Shown here in pieces: positions 37,366 to 47,813 of a stretch of DNA of 64,000 nucleotides; position 1 is the first letter of the stretch, and every line of letters starts with the position of its first letter. Source of the stretch: Artocarpus heterophyllus (Eukaryota > Streptophyta > Magnoliopsida > Rosales > Moraceae); contig CM046347.1 in assembly GCA_025403435.1 (NCBI GenBank), positions 24,564,597-24,628,596 of the forward strand. Reading direction: 5' to 3'. The position numbers and the translations under genes are program-made. The notes under the pieces were generated by a model that was given only the letters and a program-made list of their open reading frames with translations, had not been told where the DNA came from and ran no database searches.

Positions 37366-37639
37366 ATTCTTGTAACGTCCCGAAATTTATTTAATATTAA
37401 TATAATGTAAATGATGAATTAGTGTGCCATAATTAAAGTTTTAACTTTAATTAGATTATTTGGTTGGATTTTTAGTTTTTGATTGTTTTGTTAAATTGAT
37501 GTGTTCAAAAGATTCCTTGTTGATTTAAAATGATGTTTTGAGTTTTAAAACACAACAATTTGTAAAATGTTAAAAATACTCCGTTTTGCAAAACCGTGGG
37601 CGGCACATGGTTTTCGCACAGTAAAACCGCCCACCGATT

Positions 37640-37750
37640 TTCTCTATTTATTTCTCTCTTCTCTCTCTCCCTCTTCATTCTCACGGGCTCTCTCTCTCTC
37701 TTCCCTCTCTCTCACTCGGCAGCCTCTCTCTCTCTCTCAATCTCTCTCAA
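37640..37750 (+). repeat. CT-rich microsatellite tract in the 5' LTR
   Basis: Long (CT)n/(CTT) pyrimidine runs, repeated in the 3' LTR at 44541-44651. The position suggests the start of the transcribed leader. Confidence 0.8.
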
Positions 37751-38219
37751 ATTTTTGATTTCCATTCGAATCCAAGCTTCGGAACAGCAAGGAGGAAGCT
37801 CGGGGACGTGATTCGGCAACCGAGAACGCGGATTGAAGCTTCGATTCGAGGTTAGATTCGAAATTTCTAAACTTTTTCAAAATTTTCGAATTTGTGTGTT
37901 TTTTAAATCTAAGTTTGTTTAAGCTTAGAAAACTGTGGATTTGTGTTAAATGAGCTTAGAACAACTAGAATCTAAACCTAGATTGAAGAAAAACGGATTG
38001 GATTCAAGATTTTTCATTTTTCTCCTCTTTTTCTCATTTTCGGATTTTTGAAGATTTTGAGTTCAAATGTTGTTTAAATGATTCCAAACATGTTTTAGAA
38101 TGTTTTTCTATCAACTATAGTTATTTTTCATGCCTGGGATTTGAGAAAAACAGGTTGGAATTCAGATTTGGATTTTGGGGATCGAGAAACCCGTGGCTGG
38201 GATTTCTGGATTTTCCCAG

Positions 38220-38389
38220 TTCGGCAGGCCGAAGTTCATGTTCGGCAGGCCGAAGTTCATGATCGGCAGGCCGGTGTTCTTCCGATCGGCAGGCCGAATC
38301 TGGGGAAATGTTCGGCAGGCCGAACCTCGTTTCCGGCAGGCCGAACTGTGCAGTTCGGCAGGCCGAAGCAGGGCGTCCGGCAGGCCGAC
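38220..38389 (+). repeat. Eight-unit TTCGGCAGGCCGAA array, 5' LTR
   Basis: Units start at 38220, 38241, 38262, 38285, 38311, 38332, 38354 and 38376 (spacing 21, 21, 23, 26, 21, 22, 22). The CGGCAGGCCG core is invariant in all eight while the spacers differ, apart from units 1-2, whose spacer AGTTCATG-type sequence is shared. The unit is an inverted repeat, TTCGGC/GCCGAA, around AG. Confidence 0.97.
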
Positions 38390-39528
38390 CGAGGCATGGA
38401 AAATTTTGTGATTTTTACCCGATTTCATTGTTTTGAACCCTAATTTAAATCCCAACCTTATAGGATGATTTTAATGATACGAATGGCACACTAGGACATC
38501 ATGAAATGATTTAGTAACATAGAATGTTTCGAACTAGATATTGATCGACTTAGTTTGTATCTAGGACTGTTCGTGGTTCCGTGGAGCTAACGTATAGCGG
38601 ATCGGGATTACGGTGTGGGGTACCGGCACGAGTACTGAGGTAGGACTTCTATCCTATTTCTTTGGTAGCCTGGTTTTGAAATGATTTGGCTTTGAAAAGG
38701 ATTTCTCTCAAAATGTTTTCAACGGATGTTTGAAAATGGTTTTATCGGTTATATTTTTATATACCGTGACATGAAATGAATTTCATAATGAATGTAATTG
38801 ACAACACTCGGTAAATGGGTTTTGAATGATAATGATAATAACCACATGGGCATGATGCCATATCAGAGATCGGGTCGTGATCGACCTTGGGGGCAGGTCC
38901 CGAAACCCAGCTGGGCCACTACGGTGGTGATATCATGGTTTGCCTAGGTAAAAGTAAACTGGTGTTTTGATTTGACGAGTAGACGGTTCTGTGCCAGAAC
39001 GGTTCTACTCAATTTATTTATTTATTTATTTAAGTTTCTTCTTGCATACCTCCTAATAATGTTATGTTTCTTTGCAATAAATTATTTTATAAAACTTAGT
39101 CCTACTGAGCCTTTCGCTCACGTTTTATCTGTTTTAAATCCCCCCCTTCTAGGTGGTTTCCCATTTAGGTTTGGAGAAGATTCTTCGGACCGAACTCAGG
39201 AGCAATAGGAGAATTTATTTACAATCTGTATTTATTAATCAAGGCATGTAAGACTTAATTTTATTTGTACTTGGACTGTAATTGTATTTGTGATATTGTC
39301 AGATCCATGTGTGTGCACAAGTTGTGGGTTGTGGAACCCATATTCGCGGTTTTTATTCAATTATTATTATTTGCTTAATATTTATAAATTCTTTTATCAA
39401 ATGTGGCGGAAAATCTTCTTAATTTTTATTTAATTGGGTTCTCAAACTCTCGGTTTTTAATTAAATTCTCTTTTAATTAATCTAAATACTCCGCCACGTC
39501 ACCTCCCGTACTCCGGGGCGTGACAGAA

Positions 39529-39540
39529 TGGTATCAGAGC
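39529..39540 (+). other. Primer-binding site of the intact gypsy element
   Basis: TGGTATCAGAGC, complementary to the 3' end of initiator methionine tRNA, three bases after the 5' LTR. Confidence 0.95.
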
Positions 39541-39630
39541 TCAAGGTTATGAACCTTGGGAATTGTGCACACATAGGTTTGACAATGAAATACATCTGAC
39601 AGTCCAAATTTTGTTTTCAGAAGTGAGAGA

Positions 39631-42600
39631 ATGGCACCTAGACGTCGTTCGACAGCTGACGCCGAGTTCGGAAATGATGAGGGCCTGATGAGGTCTATGA
39701 TTGCGGCTTTCCGGCAGATGGCAGCCAGGACTAGACCGGAAGACTCCAGTGTTGGTAGTCGGCATGCCTTCTTTAAGGAATTTCGGCGGGCGTCTATTCC
39801 GACTTTTGATGGTAATGGGGATCCGCAGTTAGCAGAGTATTGGTTGGATTCGATCTTGAAGCATCTTGATACTCTTGGTGTGCCTGAGGAGTATCGTGTG
39901 GAATTCGCGGCGTATAAGCTCGAGGGTGGCGCCAACACCTGGTGGAAACAAACTAAGCGTCTGGAGCGCGGTGGCGATATCGGTTGGGACAAGTTCGAGG
40001 ATCTGTTCTATGATCGGTATTTTCCGCAGGGGTATAGAGATCAGAAAGCAGCTGAGTTTTATAGATTGCAGCAGGGTGATATGTCAGTTCGGGAGTACGA
40101 GGCAAAGTTTAGCGAGTTGGCTAGGTTTGCTCCATCAGCTGTGGCATCGGAGCGCGAGAAATGCATCAAGTTTCAGGAAGGACTCAAGGCTCCTATTCGA
40201 CGGCAGTTGGTTGCTCTACGGCTTAGGAGTTTCGGAGAGCTTGTGTCGTCGGCGATCTCCGTGGAGAATGATTACGTGCAGTATTGTGAGGATCGAGCCA
40301 AGGCTTCAGGAGGACCGCAGAGGAGTGGCAGGAAGAGCACCAGTAGTCGTCCAGCTCCGGGGAAAGGCAAGCAAGGCGGTGCGACCAGTGGCAGCAGCAG
40401 TTCGTCTGGTAGCGGGCGCAGCAACCCCTACAGCTTTCATTGTCATTTCTGTCAGCAGCCCGGACACATCAAGAGGAATTGCCCGATCAGGAGTGCTCGT
40501 CTTGGATCGCAGACCGGGGAGGATGCCAGTCGTTCATCTCAGCCTCAGCCTCAGACCCTACCTCCGCCTCCGCAGTACCCGCAGTTGCAGTATCCGCAGT
40601 TTTCTCCTCAGCAATTCTCATATCCGGCACGGGGACAGCAGCCGCAGTATTTTCAGCGCAGTGTTCCTCAGTATAGAGCTCCGAGTACAGGTAGTGTGCA
40701 GTCATCTCCATCTCAGCAGTATCGGCCGAGTAATGCAGGACCCAGCAATGTCGGTAGAGGAAAAGGGAAGGCGCCAGTGCAGGTTCATGCAATGGCATCT
40801 GGAGGGTCAGATTCTCAGACTGGTAACGCGGTTGTCGATGGTATGGTTTTGGTTTCTAGATCTCTAGCTCGCGTTTTATTTGATACCGGTGCCTCTCATT
40901 CTCTCATTTCGAGTTCTTTTGTACATGCCTTGGGATTAGAAGTAGAAGAGTTTAAGGAACCCCTAGTTATAACTTCTCCCTTGGGGCGGGTGTGTGTGAA
41001 TTGTATGTGTAAATCTTGTAAAATAAAGATTGGGGATGAGATTTTGAAAAGTGATTTGATTGTACTCCCCATGAGTTCCTATGATGTGATTTTAGGGATT
41101 GACTGGTTGTCCAGGTATAGTGCAGTTGTGGACTGCCAACTTAGAAAAGTGACCCTAGTGTCTGAAAGTGGGACGGTAATCACTTACCAGGGTGGTGGTG
41201 ATTGGCTAATGAGTGAGCGTCTCATGAAGTCATGTCTAGGAGGGCGAAGGAATCTAGATTGTTTTGCTTTTCTTGCCAATCTAGATTGCGAGCCCTATGT
41301 TTCGAGTAGTGGTGTAGCGATTCCGGTGGTTGGTGAGTTCGAGGATGTCTTCCCCGACGAGTTATCAGGATTACCACCGCATCGGGAGATTGAGTTTGGT
41401 ATCGAGTTGTTTCCAGGGACATCACCGATTTCTATGGCACCTTATCGGATGGCGCCGGCAGAAATGAAGGAATTGAGGAGGCAACTTCAGGAGCTTGCTG
41501 ATAAAGGATATATTCGGAATAGCACATCTCCGTGGGGAGCACCAGTTTTGTTCGCTAAGAAGCACGATGGGACTCTCAGGTTATGTGTGGATTATCGGCA
41601 GCTGAATCGTGTTACGGTGAAGAACAAGTATCCTTTGCCTAGGATTGATGAGCTATTTGATCAGTTGGGAGGTTCGCGATACTTCTCGAAGATTGATTTG
41701 CGGTCAGGTTATCATCAGCTCAGAATCAAGGAAGAGGATATTCCCAAGACAGCTTTTAGGACTCGGTATGGGCACTTCGAGTTTCTGGTTATGTCTTTCG
41801 GGTTGACGAATGCTCCAGCAGCTTTTATGGATTTGATGAACAGGATATTTCGGCCATATCTGGATCAGTTTGTGATCGTGTTCATCGATGATATTCTTGT
41901 GTATTCTAAGACATGGGAGGAGCATGAGCAGCATCTTCGGATCGTGCTTCAGACTCTGCGGGAGCACCAGTTGTATGCTAAGAGGGAAAAATGTGAGTTC
42001 TGGTTGACTGAGGTCAAATTTCTGGGTCATGTCATCTCGGAGCATGGTATTTCAGTGGATCCGTCCAAGATTGAAGCTATATTGGAGTGGGAACGACCAA
42101 GGAATGTAGCGGAGATTCGCAGCTTCTTAGGTCTTGCTGGATATTACAGGAAATTTGTAAGGGACTTTTCAAAGATTGCAGCTCCGTTGACGAGATTGAT
42201 CAGGAAAAACGTCAGGTTTGAGTGGGATGAAGACTGTGAGTCTGCTTTCCAGGAATTGAAGAACCGGTTGACTTCAGCTCCAGTATTAGTTATTCCTAGT
42301 AGTGACGAGCCGTATGAGGTTTGTGCTGATGCTTCAGGGCGCGGACTTGGATGCGTGTTGATGCAGCATGGACGTGTGGTTGCGTACGGATCGAGACAGC
42401 TACGACCTCACGAGCGGAATTATCCTACTCACGATTTAGAGCTTGCGGCGGTGATCTACGCGCTGAAGATTTGGAGATGTTACTTGTATGGGGCATCGTT
42501 TCAGGTCTTCTCCGATCATAAGAGTTTGAGGCATTTGTTCACTCAGAGGGATCTCAACTTGAGGCAGCGCAGATGGGTGGAGTACATGGAGGATTATGAT

Positions 42601-44223
42601 TTCGCGTTGCAGTATCATCCCGGAAAAGCTAATGTGGTAGCGGACGCGCTTAGCAGGAAATCTTCAGGGATTCTCGCTTGTTTGATTTTTGAGGACTGGA
42701 GCAGGGATGCGACAGTGAGTGAGTATCGGCTACAGTATCATGAAGACGGTGATCGAGTTTTGTTATATCATGTGGAAGCGACTCCAGCTCTTGTTCGGAT
42801 GGTGAAGCAAGGTCAGTGGCAGGATCGACATTTGCAGGGGATTTGGTCGCGGATTCAGAACGGGGAGCAGTTCGAGGAATGGAGCGTGCATGCAGATGGA
42901 TCGTTGTACTTCCGGGAGCGTCTTGCAGTTCCAGTTATCGCCAAGGTGACGAAAGCCGTTCTAGATGAAGCTCATAGGTCTCAGTTTGCTATTCATCCGG
43001 GGAGCACCAAGATGTATCGTGATTTGAAGAGGCACTATTGGTGGAGAGGTATGAAGAAAGATGTTCGCGAGTACGTGGCCAAGTGTTCGACGTGTCTTCA
43101 GGTGAAAGCTGAGCACCAGAAGCCTGCAGGTCAGCTTCAGCCGCTTCCTATTCCAGGGTGGAAATGGGAGCATGTGACGATGGATTTCCTCACAGGTTTG
43201 CCGAGGACGGAGCAGCGGCATGATGCAGTTTGGGTTGTGGTCGACAGGTTGACGAAATCGGCGCATTTCATTCCGTTTAGGTCGACGTGTTCCAGGAAGA
43301 TTCTCGGGGAGTTGTATATGCAGAACATTGTGAGGTTGCATGGAGTTCCTTTGTCCATCACCTCTGATCGAGACACCAGGTTTAATGCTAAGTACTGGAG
43401 GAGTTTTCAGGAGGCTTTGGGTACGGATTTGAACTTCAGTACGGCGTTTCATCCTCAGACTGATGGGCAGTCTGAGAGGGTTATTCAGGTTCTCGAGGAT
43501 ATGTTGCGTGCTTGTGCGTTGGACTTCGGCGGGAATTGGAAGCAATGTTTGCATTTGGCGGAGTTCGCGTACAACAACAGTTATCAGGCGAGTATCGGTA
43601 TGGCACCATTTGAGGCGTTGTATGGGCGACCGTGTCGGTCACCTGTGTGTTGGGCCGAGCCGGAAGATAGAGTTATTCTTGGGCCAGATGAGATTCGTGA
43701 CAGCAACGAGAAAGTCGTGGTGATTCGGGATCGATTGAGGGCAGCTCAGAGTCGGCAGAAGAGCTACGCGGATAGGAGACGTAGACCTTTAGAGTTCGCG
43801 GTTGGAGATTTTGTTCTCTTGAGGGTGTCACCTCGTAAGGGAACTATGCGGTTCGGAGTGAGTGGGAAACTCGCGCCGAGGTATATTGGGCCGTTCGAGA
43901 TCACTCAGCGTGTTGGTGTGGTCGCTTATCGGCTTGATCTTCCACCCGAACTTTCTCATGTGCACGATGTGTTTCATGTGTCTATGCTTAGGAAGTGTCC
44001 ACCTGAGCAGGGTAAGATAGTATCGTTTCGCGATGTGCAGGTTCAGGAGGATACGACGTACGAAGAAGTGCCGATTCAGATCATCGACCGGAAAGTGATT
44101 AGCTTGCGTCGTCGTGAGATACCGTTGGTAAAGGTCGTGTGGCAGCATCACGGGGTTGATGAAGCCACTTGGGAATTAGAGTCGGGTATGCGGGAATTGT
44201 ATCCGCATTTGTTTTGTTTTTGA
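39631..44223 (+). CDS. Gag-Pol polyprotein of a Ty3/gypsy chromovirus (1530 aa, intact)
   Basis: One frame encodes capsid, protease, RT, RNase H and integrase, so Gag and Pol are made without a frameshift. Visible in order: Retrotrans_gag-type capsid about 55-220; zinc knuckle C271-C274-H279-C284; Gln/Pro/Ser-rich linker; aspartic protease D418-TGAS; RT with LCVDYRQLN (651-659) and catalytic D689, D753, D754 (FIDD); RNase H from D900 to about 1020; integrase zinc finger H1115, H1122, C1152, C1155; integrase core D1185, D1246, E1282 (D-X60-D-X35-E); GPF motif 1420-1422; C-terminal chromodomain-like segment about 1484-1520 ([15 protein letters not shown]), expected to steer integration to chromatin. 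The ATG at 39631 lies 90 bases after the PBS in a good context (GAGAATGGC) with no earlier in-frame Met. GC content is well above the surroundings. No lesion seen. Stop TGA 44221-44223. Confidence 0.98.
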   Translation: MAPRRRSTADAEFGNDEGLMRSMIAAFRQMAARTRPEDSSVGSRHAFFKEFRRASIPTFDGNGDPQLAEYWLDSILKHLDTLGVPEEYRVEFAAYKLEGGANTWWKQTKRLERGGDIGWDKFEDLFYDRYFPQGYRDQKAAEFYRLQQGDMSVREYEAKFSELARFAPSAVASEREKCIKFQEGLKAPIRRQLVALRLRSFGELVSSAISVENDYVQYCEDRAKASGGPQRSGRKSTSSRPAPGKGKQGGATSGSSSSSGSGRSNPYSFHCHFCQQPGHIKRNCPIRSARLGSQTGEDASRSSQPQPQTLPPPPQYPQLQYPQFSPQQFSYPARGQQPQYFQRSVPQYRAPSTGSVQSSPSQQYRPSNAGPSNVGRGKGKAPVQVHAMASGGSDSQTGNAVVDGMVLVSRSLARVLFDTGASHSLISSSFVHALGLEVEEFKEPLVITSPLGRVCVNCMCKSCKIKIGDEILKSDLIVLPMSSYDVILGIDWLSRYSAVVDCQLRKVTLVSESGTVITYQGGGDWLMSERLMKSCLGGRRNLDCFAFLANLDCEPYVSSSGVAIPVVGEFEDVFPDELSGLPPHREIEFGIELFPGTSPISMAPYRMAPAEMKELRRQLQELADKGYIRNSTSPWGAPVLFAKKHDGTLRLCVDYRQLNRVTVKNKYPLPRIDELFDQLGGSRYFSKIDLRSGYHQLRIKEEDIPKTAFRTRYGHFEFLVMSFGLTNAPAAFMDLMNRIFRPYLDQFVIVFIDDILVYSKTWEEHEQHLRIVLQTLREHQLYAKREKCEFWLTEVKFLGHVISEHGISVDPSKIEAILEWERPRNVAEIRSFLGLAGYYRKFVRDFSKIAAPLTRLIRKNVRFEWDEDCESAFQELKNRLTSAPVLVIPSSDEPYEVCADASGRGLGCVLMQHGRVVAYGSRQLRPHERNYPTHDLELAAVIYALKIWRCYLYGASFQVFSDHKSLRHLFTQRDLNLRQRRWVEYMEDYDFALQYHPGKANVVADALSRKSSGILACLIFEDWSRDATVSEYRLQYHEDGDRVLLYHVEATPALVRMVKQGQWQDRHLQGIWSRIQNGEQFEEWSVHADGSLYFRERLAVPVIAKVTKAVLDEAHRSQFAIHPGSTKMYRDLKRHYWWRGMKKDVREYVAKCSTCLQVKAEHQKPAGQLQPLPIPGWKWEHVTMDFLTGLPRTEQRHDAVWVVVDRLTKSAHFIPFRSTCSRKILGELYMQNIVRLHGVPLSITSDRDTRFNAKYWRSFQEALGTDLNFSTAFHPQTDGQSERVIQVLEDMLRACALDFGGNWKQCLHLAEFAYNNSYQASIGMAPFEALYGRPCRSPVCWAEPEDRVILGPDEIRDSNEKVVVIRDRLRAAQSRQKSYADRRRRPLEFAVGDFVLLRVSPRKGTMRFGVSGKLAPRYIGPFEITQRVGVVAYRLDLPPELSHVHDVFHVSMLRKCPPEQGKIVSFRDVQVQEDTTYEEVPIQIIDRKVISLRRREIPLVKVVWQHHGVDEATWELESGMRELYPHLFCF

Positions 44224-44258
44224 GATGAGTTGTAAATTTCGAGGACGAAATTTCTTTT

Positions 44259-44270
44259 AGGGGTGGAGAG
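44259..44270 (+). other. Polypurine tract of the intact gypsy element
   Basis: AGGGGTGGAGAG one base before the 3' LTR; it primes plus-strand DNA synthesis. It is preceded by GAGGACGAAATTTC, a conserved block in Tekay-type elements. Confidence 0.9.
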
Positions 44271-44271
44271 C

Positions 44272-46426
44272 TGTAACGTCCCGAAATTTATTTAATATTA
44301 ATATAATGTAAATGATGAATTAGTGTGCCATAATTAAAGTTTTAACTTTAATTAGATTATTTGGTTGGATTTTTAGTTTTTGATTGTTTTGTTAAATTGA
44401 TGTGTTCAAAAGATTCCTTGTTGATTTAAAATGATGTTTTGAGTTTTAAAACACAACAATTTGTAAAATGTTAAAAATACTCCGTTTTGCAAAACCGTGG
44501 GCGGCACATGGTTTTCGCACAGTAAAACCGCCCACCGATTTTCTCTATTTATTTCTCTCTTCTCTCTCTCCCTCTTCATTCTCACGGGCTCTCTCTCTCT
44601 CTTCCCTCTCTCTCACTCGGCAGCCTCTCTCTCTCTCTCAATCTCTCTCAAATTTTTGATTTCCATTCGAATCCAAGCTTCGGAACAGCAAGGAGGAAGC
44701 TCGGGGACGTGATTCGGCAACCGAGAACGCGGATTGAAGCTTCGATTCGAGGTTAGATTCGAAATTTCTAAACTTTTTCAAAATTTTCGAATTTGTGTGT
44801 TTTTGAAATCTAAGTTTGTTTTAGCTTAGAAAACTGTGGATTTGTGTTAAATGAGCTTAGAACAACTAGAATCTAAACCTAGATTGAAGAAAAACGGATT
44901 GGATTCAAGATTTTTCATTTTTCTCCTCTTTTTCTCATTTTCGGATTTTTGAAGATTTTGAGTTCAAATGTTGTTTAAATGATTCCAAACATGTTTTAGA
45001 ATGTTTTTCTATCAACTATAGTTATTTTTCATGCCTGGGATTTGAGAAAAACAGGTTGGAATTCAGATTTGGATTTTGGGGATCGAGAAACCCGTGGCTG
45101 GGATTTCTGGATTTTCCCAGTTCGGCAGGCCGAAGTTCATGTTCGGCAGGCCGAAGTTCATGATCGGCAGGCCGGTGTTCTTCCGATCGGCAGGCCGAAT
45201 CTGGGGAAATGTTCGGCAGGCCGAACCTCGTTTCCGGCAGGCCGAACTGTGCAGTTCGGCAGGCCGAAGCAGGGCGTCCGGCAGGCCGACCGAGGCATGG
45301 AAAATTTTGTGATTTTTACCCGATTTCATTGTTTTGAACCCTAATTTAAATCCCAACCTTATAGGATGATTTTAATGATACGAATGGCACACTAGGACAT
45401 CATGAAATGATTTAGTAACATAGAATGTTTCGAACTAGATATTGATCGACTTAGTTTGTATCTAGGACTGTTCGTGGTTCCGTGGAGCTAACGTATAGCG
45501 GATCGGGATTACGGTGTGGGGTACCGGCACGAGTACTGAGGTAGGACTTCTATCCTATTTCTTTGGTAGCCTGGTTTTGAAATGATTTGGCTTTGAAAAG
45601 GATTTCTCTCAAAATGTTTTCAACGGATGTTTGAAAATGGTTTTATCGGTTATATTTTTATATACCGTGACATGAAATGAATTTCATAATGAATGTAATT
45701 GACAACACTCGGTAAATGGGTTTTGAATGATAATGATAATAACCACATGGGCATGATGCCATATCAGAGATCGGGTCGTGATCGACCTTGGGGGCAGGTC
45801 CCGAAACCCAGCTGGGCCACTACGGTGGTGATATCATGGTTTGCCTAGGTAAAAGTAAACTGGTGTTTTGATTTGACGAGTAGACGGTTCTGTGCCAGAA
45901 CGGTTCTACTCAATTTATTTATTTATTTATTTAAGTTTCTTCTTGCATACCTCCTAATAATGTTATGTTTCTTTGCAATAAATTATTTTATAAAACTTAG
46001 TCCTACTGAGCCTTTCGCTCACGTTTTATCTGTTTTAAATCCCCCCCTTCTAGGTGGTTTCCCATTTAGGTTTGGAGAAGATTCTTCGGACCGAACTCAG
46101 GAGCAATAGGAGAATTTATTTACAATCTGTATTTATTAATCAAGGCATGTAAGACTTAACTTTATTTGTACTTGGACTGTAATTGTATTTGTGATATTGT
46201 CAGATCCATGTGTGTGCACAAGTTGTGGGTTGTGGAACCCATATTCGCGGTTTTTATTCAATTATTATTATTTGCTTAATATTTATAAATTCTTTTATCA
46301 AATGTGGCGGAAAATCTTCTTAATTTTTATTTAATTGGGTTCTCAAACTCTCGGTTTTTAATTAAATTCTCTTTTAATTAATCTAAATACTCCGCCACGT
46401 CACCTCCCGTACTCCGGGGCGTGACA
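44272..46426 (+). mobile_element. 3' LTR of the intact gypsy element
   Basis: Same length (2155 bp) as the 5' LTR and differing at three bases that I could find. It ends GGGGCGTGACA, followed by the ATTCT duplication. Confidence 0.97.
45121..45290 (+). repeat. Eight-unit TTCGGCAGGCCGAA array, 3' LTR
   Basis: Identical to the 5' LTR array at 38220-38389, all eight cores and spacers conserved. Confidence 0.97.
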
Positions 46427-46431
46427 ATTCT

Positions 46432-47813
46432 ACGGTCTTTTTCCAATATGTACGCATATTTTTCCTTTTTTCAATAATCTAGGAAAATATTTAGTGTAGA
46501 TGCCACAATACTAGATGGTGGATCAATTTTTCCCATAATGAAAAACTATTGAAAAGGAATTTTACATTGTCTTTTTTTATTGTTTGATACAGAAATCCAC
46601 TAGCATGATTATTATTTAAACAAAAAATATAGTAGTGGATTCCATATGATGATGAATGCAGAGAGTGTAAAAAGAAAATTAGAAAGAGAGTGTTGCTTAC
46701 ATTATTAACTATTGAATATTCTATCACGCCTACTAAAAAATTAGTCATCGGGACGTTTATAACCTTTGAGACTGAGGGTTCTTTTTTTGTTTTTATTTTT
46801 CTCTCTCTTTCCTCCCACGTGATTTCTTCTTTCCTCGCCAATCTTTTTTCCCTCTCCCTTTTCTCTTTCAAGAATGTTGAAAACCATAGAGGCATATAAT
46901 AGTTTAGAGATGGGCTCTCTCAACCAGTTGCCTTTCACCACCACCTCATCTTCCACCTCCATCGTTGCACAAGAAGATCATGTAAATTTTAGGTGAGGTC
47001 CTTTGCATGTTTTATAATAGATCTACTCACTGTCGCTGAACTTTTCCACAAGGTTATGTCAAATCAAAGTCTTGAGTGCCATTGAGCTTCTCCCCGCTAC
47101 CATTATTGTTACTTTGCTGAGTTGAAGCCGCATGCATTTCCAAGATTTGATCTTCCGTTGGGGTCGCACGATGGAGATTGCTGATAAGATCTCTTCCACA
47201 CATAGAGGTAGGGGTGGGGGTGGGGGTGGGAGTGGGAATAAATGAGGAGTGCTAATACAAACTTTATTTTAAAAGAAATTATTCAAGAGAGATTTATAGG
47301 AAATGCTCCCTTATGAACACTCTTTATCAACATTGCCCCTCTTTTTTTGACTTCTCATTTCTATCCCTTTTAATTTTGATTTTTTTAAAAAATACATTTT
47401 ATTAATTGACATTTTTATCCTGCTAATAAATAAACTCTCCCCTCATTGAAAGCAAACCCTCATCAAATTCCCTCATTCCTTTCTCTCTCTGATCCTCTCT
47501 CTATGATCCACACCTATCCCTCGCTCTCTCTACCAAATTCCAACACTTTTCCCCTCTCACTCCATCAAAAGATTAGTCATGATCGAAGCATGTCGCCACC
47601 TCTCCATCTCACCTGAGTAGTAGATCTATAGATCCAAAAATGCTTGAAGATTAAACGTTGGTGGGTGGGCAACTCACTGTCGTTATCTACAGTAGGAGAC
47701 TCACCATTGCTAAGCTCCATTTGAAATTGCAACATTGTTCAAAGATCGGCTCATGAGAACAAAGATCGCCATCTCCTCATGGATGAATGATCTCTGCCGT
47801 TGGAGATCGCAAC
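46432..47813. other. Intergenic stretch, no gene seen
   Basis: Continuation of the sequence interrupted by the gypsy element. It holds CT-rich patches (46800-46870, 47475-47535) and a G-rich run (47211-47236). A minus-strand frame at 46491-46895 is Lys/Glu-rich at one end from the CT-rich patch and shows no domain. Confidence 0.5.
47211..47236 (+). other. Potential G-quadruplex motif
   Basis: GGGGTGGGGGTGGGGGTGGG followed by AGTGGG: five runs of three or more G separated by one to three bases, enough for an intramolecular G4 on the plus strand. Confidence 0.7.

Larger units (their letters stand above)
37371..39525 (+). mobile_element. 5' LTR of the intact gypsy element
   Basis: Begins TGTAACGTCCCGAAATTTAT and ends CTCCGGGGCGTGACA. 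It contains a CT-rich tract (37640-37750), the eight-unit quasi-palindrome array (38220-38389), a TTTA run (39011-39031) and an 8-C run near 39139. No convincing TATA box stands out; CTCTATTTATTTCTC near 37640 is the weak best candidate, followed by the CT tract usual downstream of plant start sites. Short frames within the LTR repeat identically in the 3' LTR and are not genes. Confidence 0.97.
37371..46426 (+). mobile_element. Complete young Ty3/gypsy chromovirus-like element (9056 bp)
   Basis: Two 2155-bp LTRs (37371-39525, 44272-46426) flank a PBS, one Gag-Pol frame and a PPT. The target duplication ATTCT is perfect (37366-37370, 46427-46431). I find three substitutions between the LTRs (T/G near 37905, A/T near 37921, T/C near 39259) and no indel. 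The GAGGACGAAATTTC block before the PPT and the C-terminal IPLVKVVW...EATWELE domain are typical of Tekay (Del)-type chromoviruses. All parts needed for autonomous transposition are visible. Confidence 0.97.

Noticed and set aside
38220..38389. CRISPR-like appearance: short palindromic repeats with regular spacers
   Set aside because: Spacers are 7-12 bp, far too short, there are no cas genes, and the array is inside plant LTRs.
38141..38443. 100-codon frames rich in GRPKF/RQAEV repeats in both gypsy LTRs
   Set aside because: They are read-through of the quasi-palindrome array; present in all frames and only inside the LTR.
39866..40867. 333-codon frame overlapping gag-pol
   Set aside because: Shadow of the real Gag-Pol frame in another phase; no motifs of its own.
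46491..46895. 134-codon minus-strand frame
   Set aside because: The N-terminal half is Lys/Glu-rich from a CT-rich patch and the rest has no recognisable feature; plus-strand frames overlap it.
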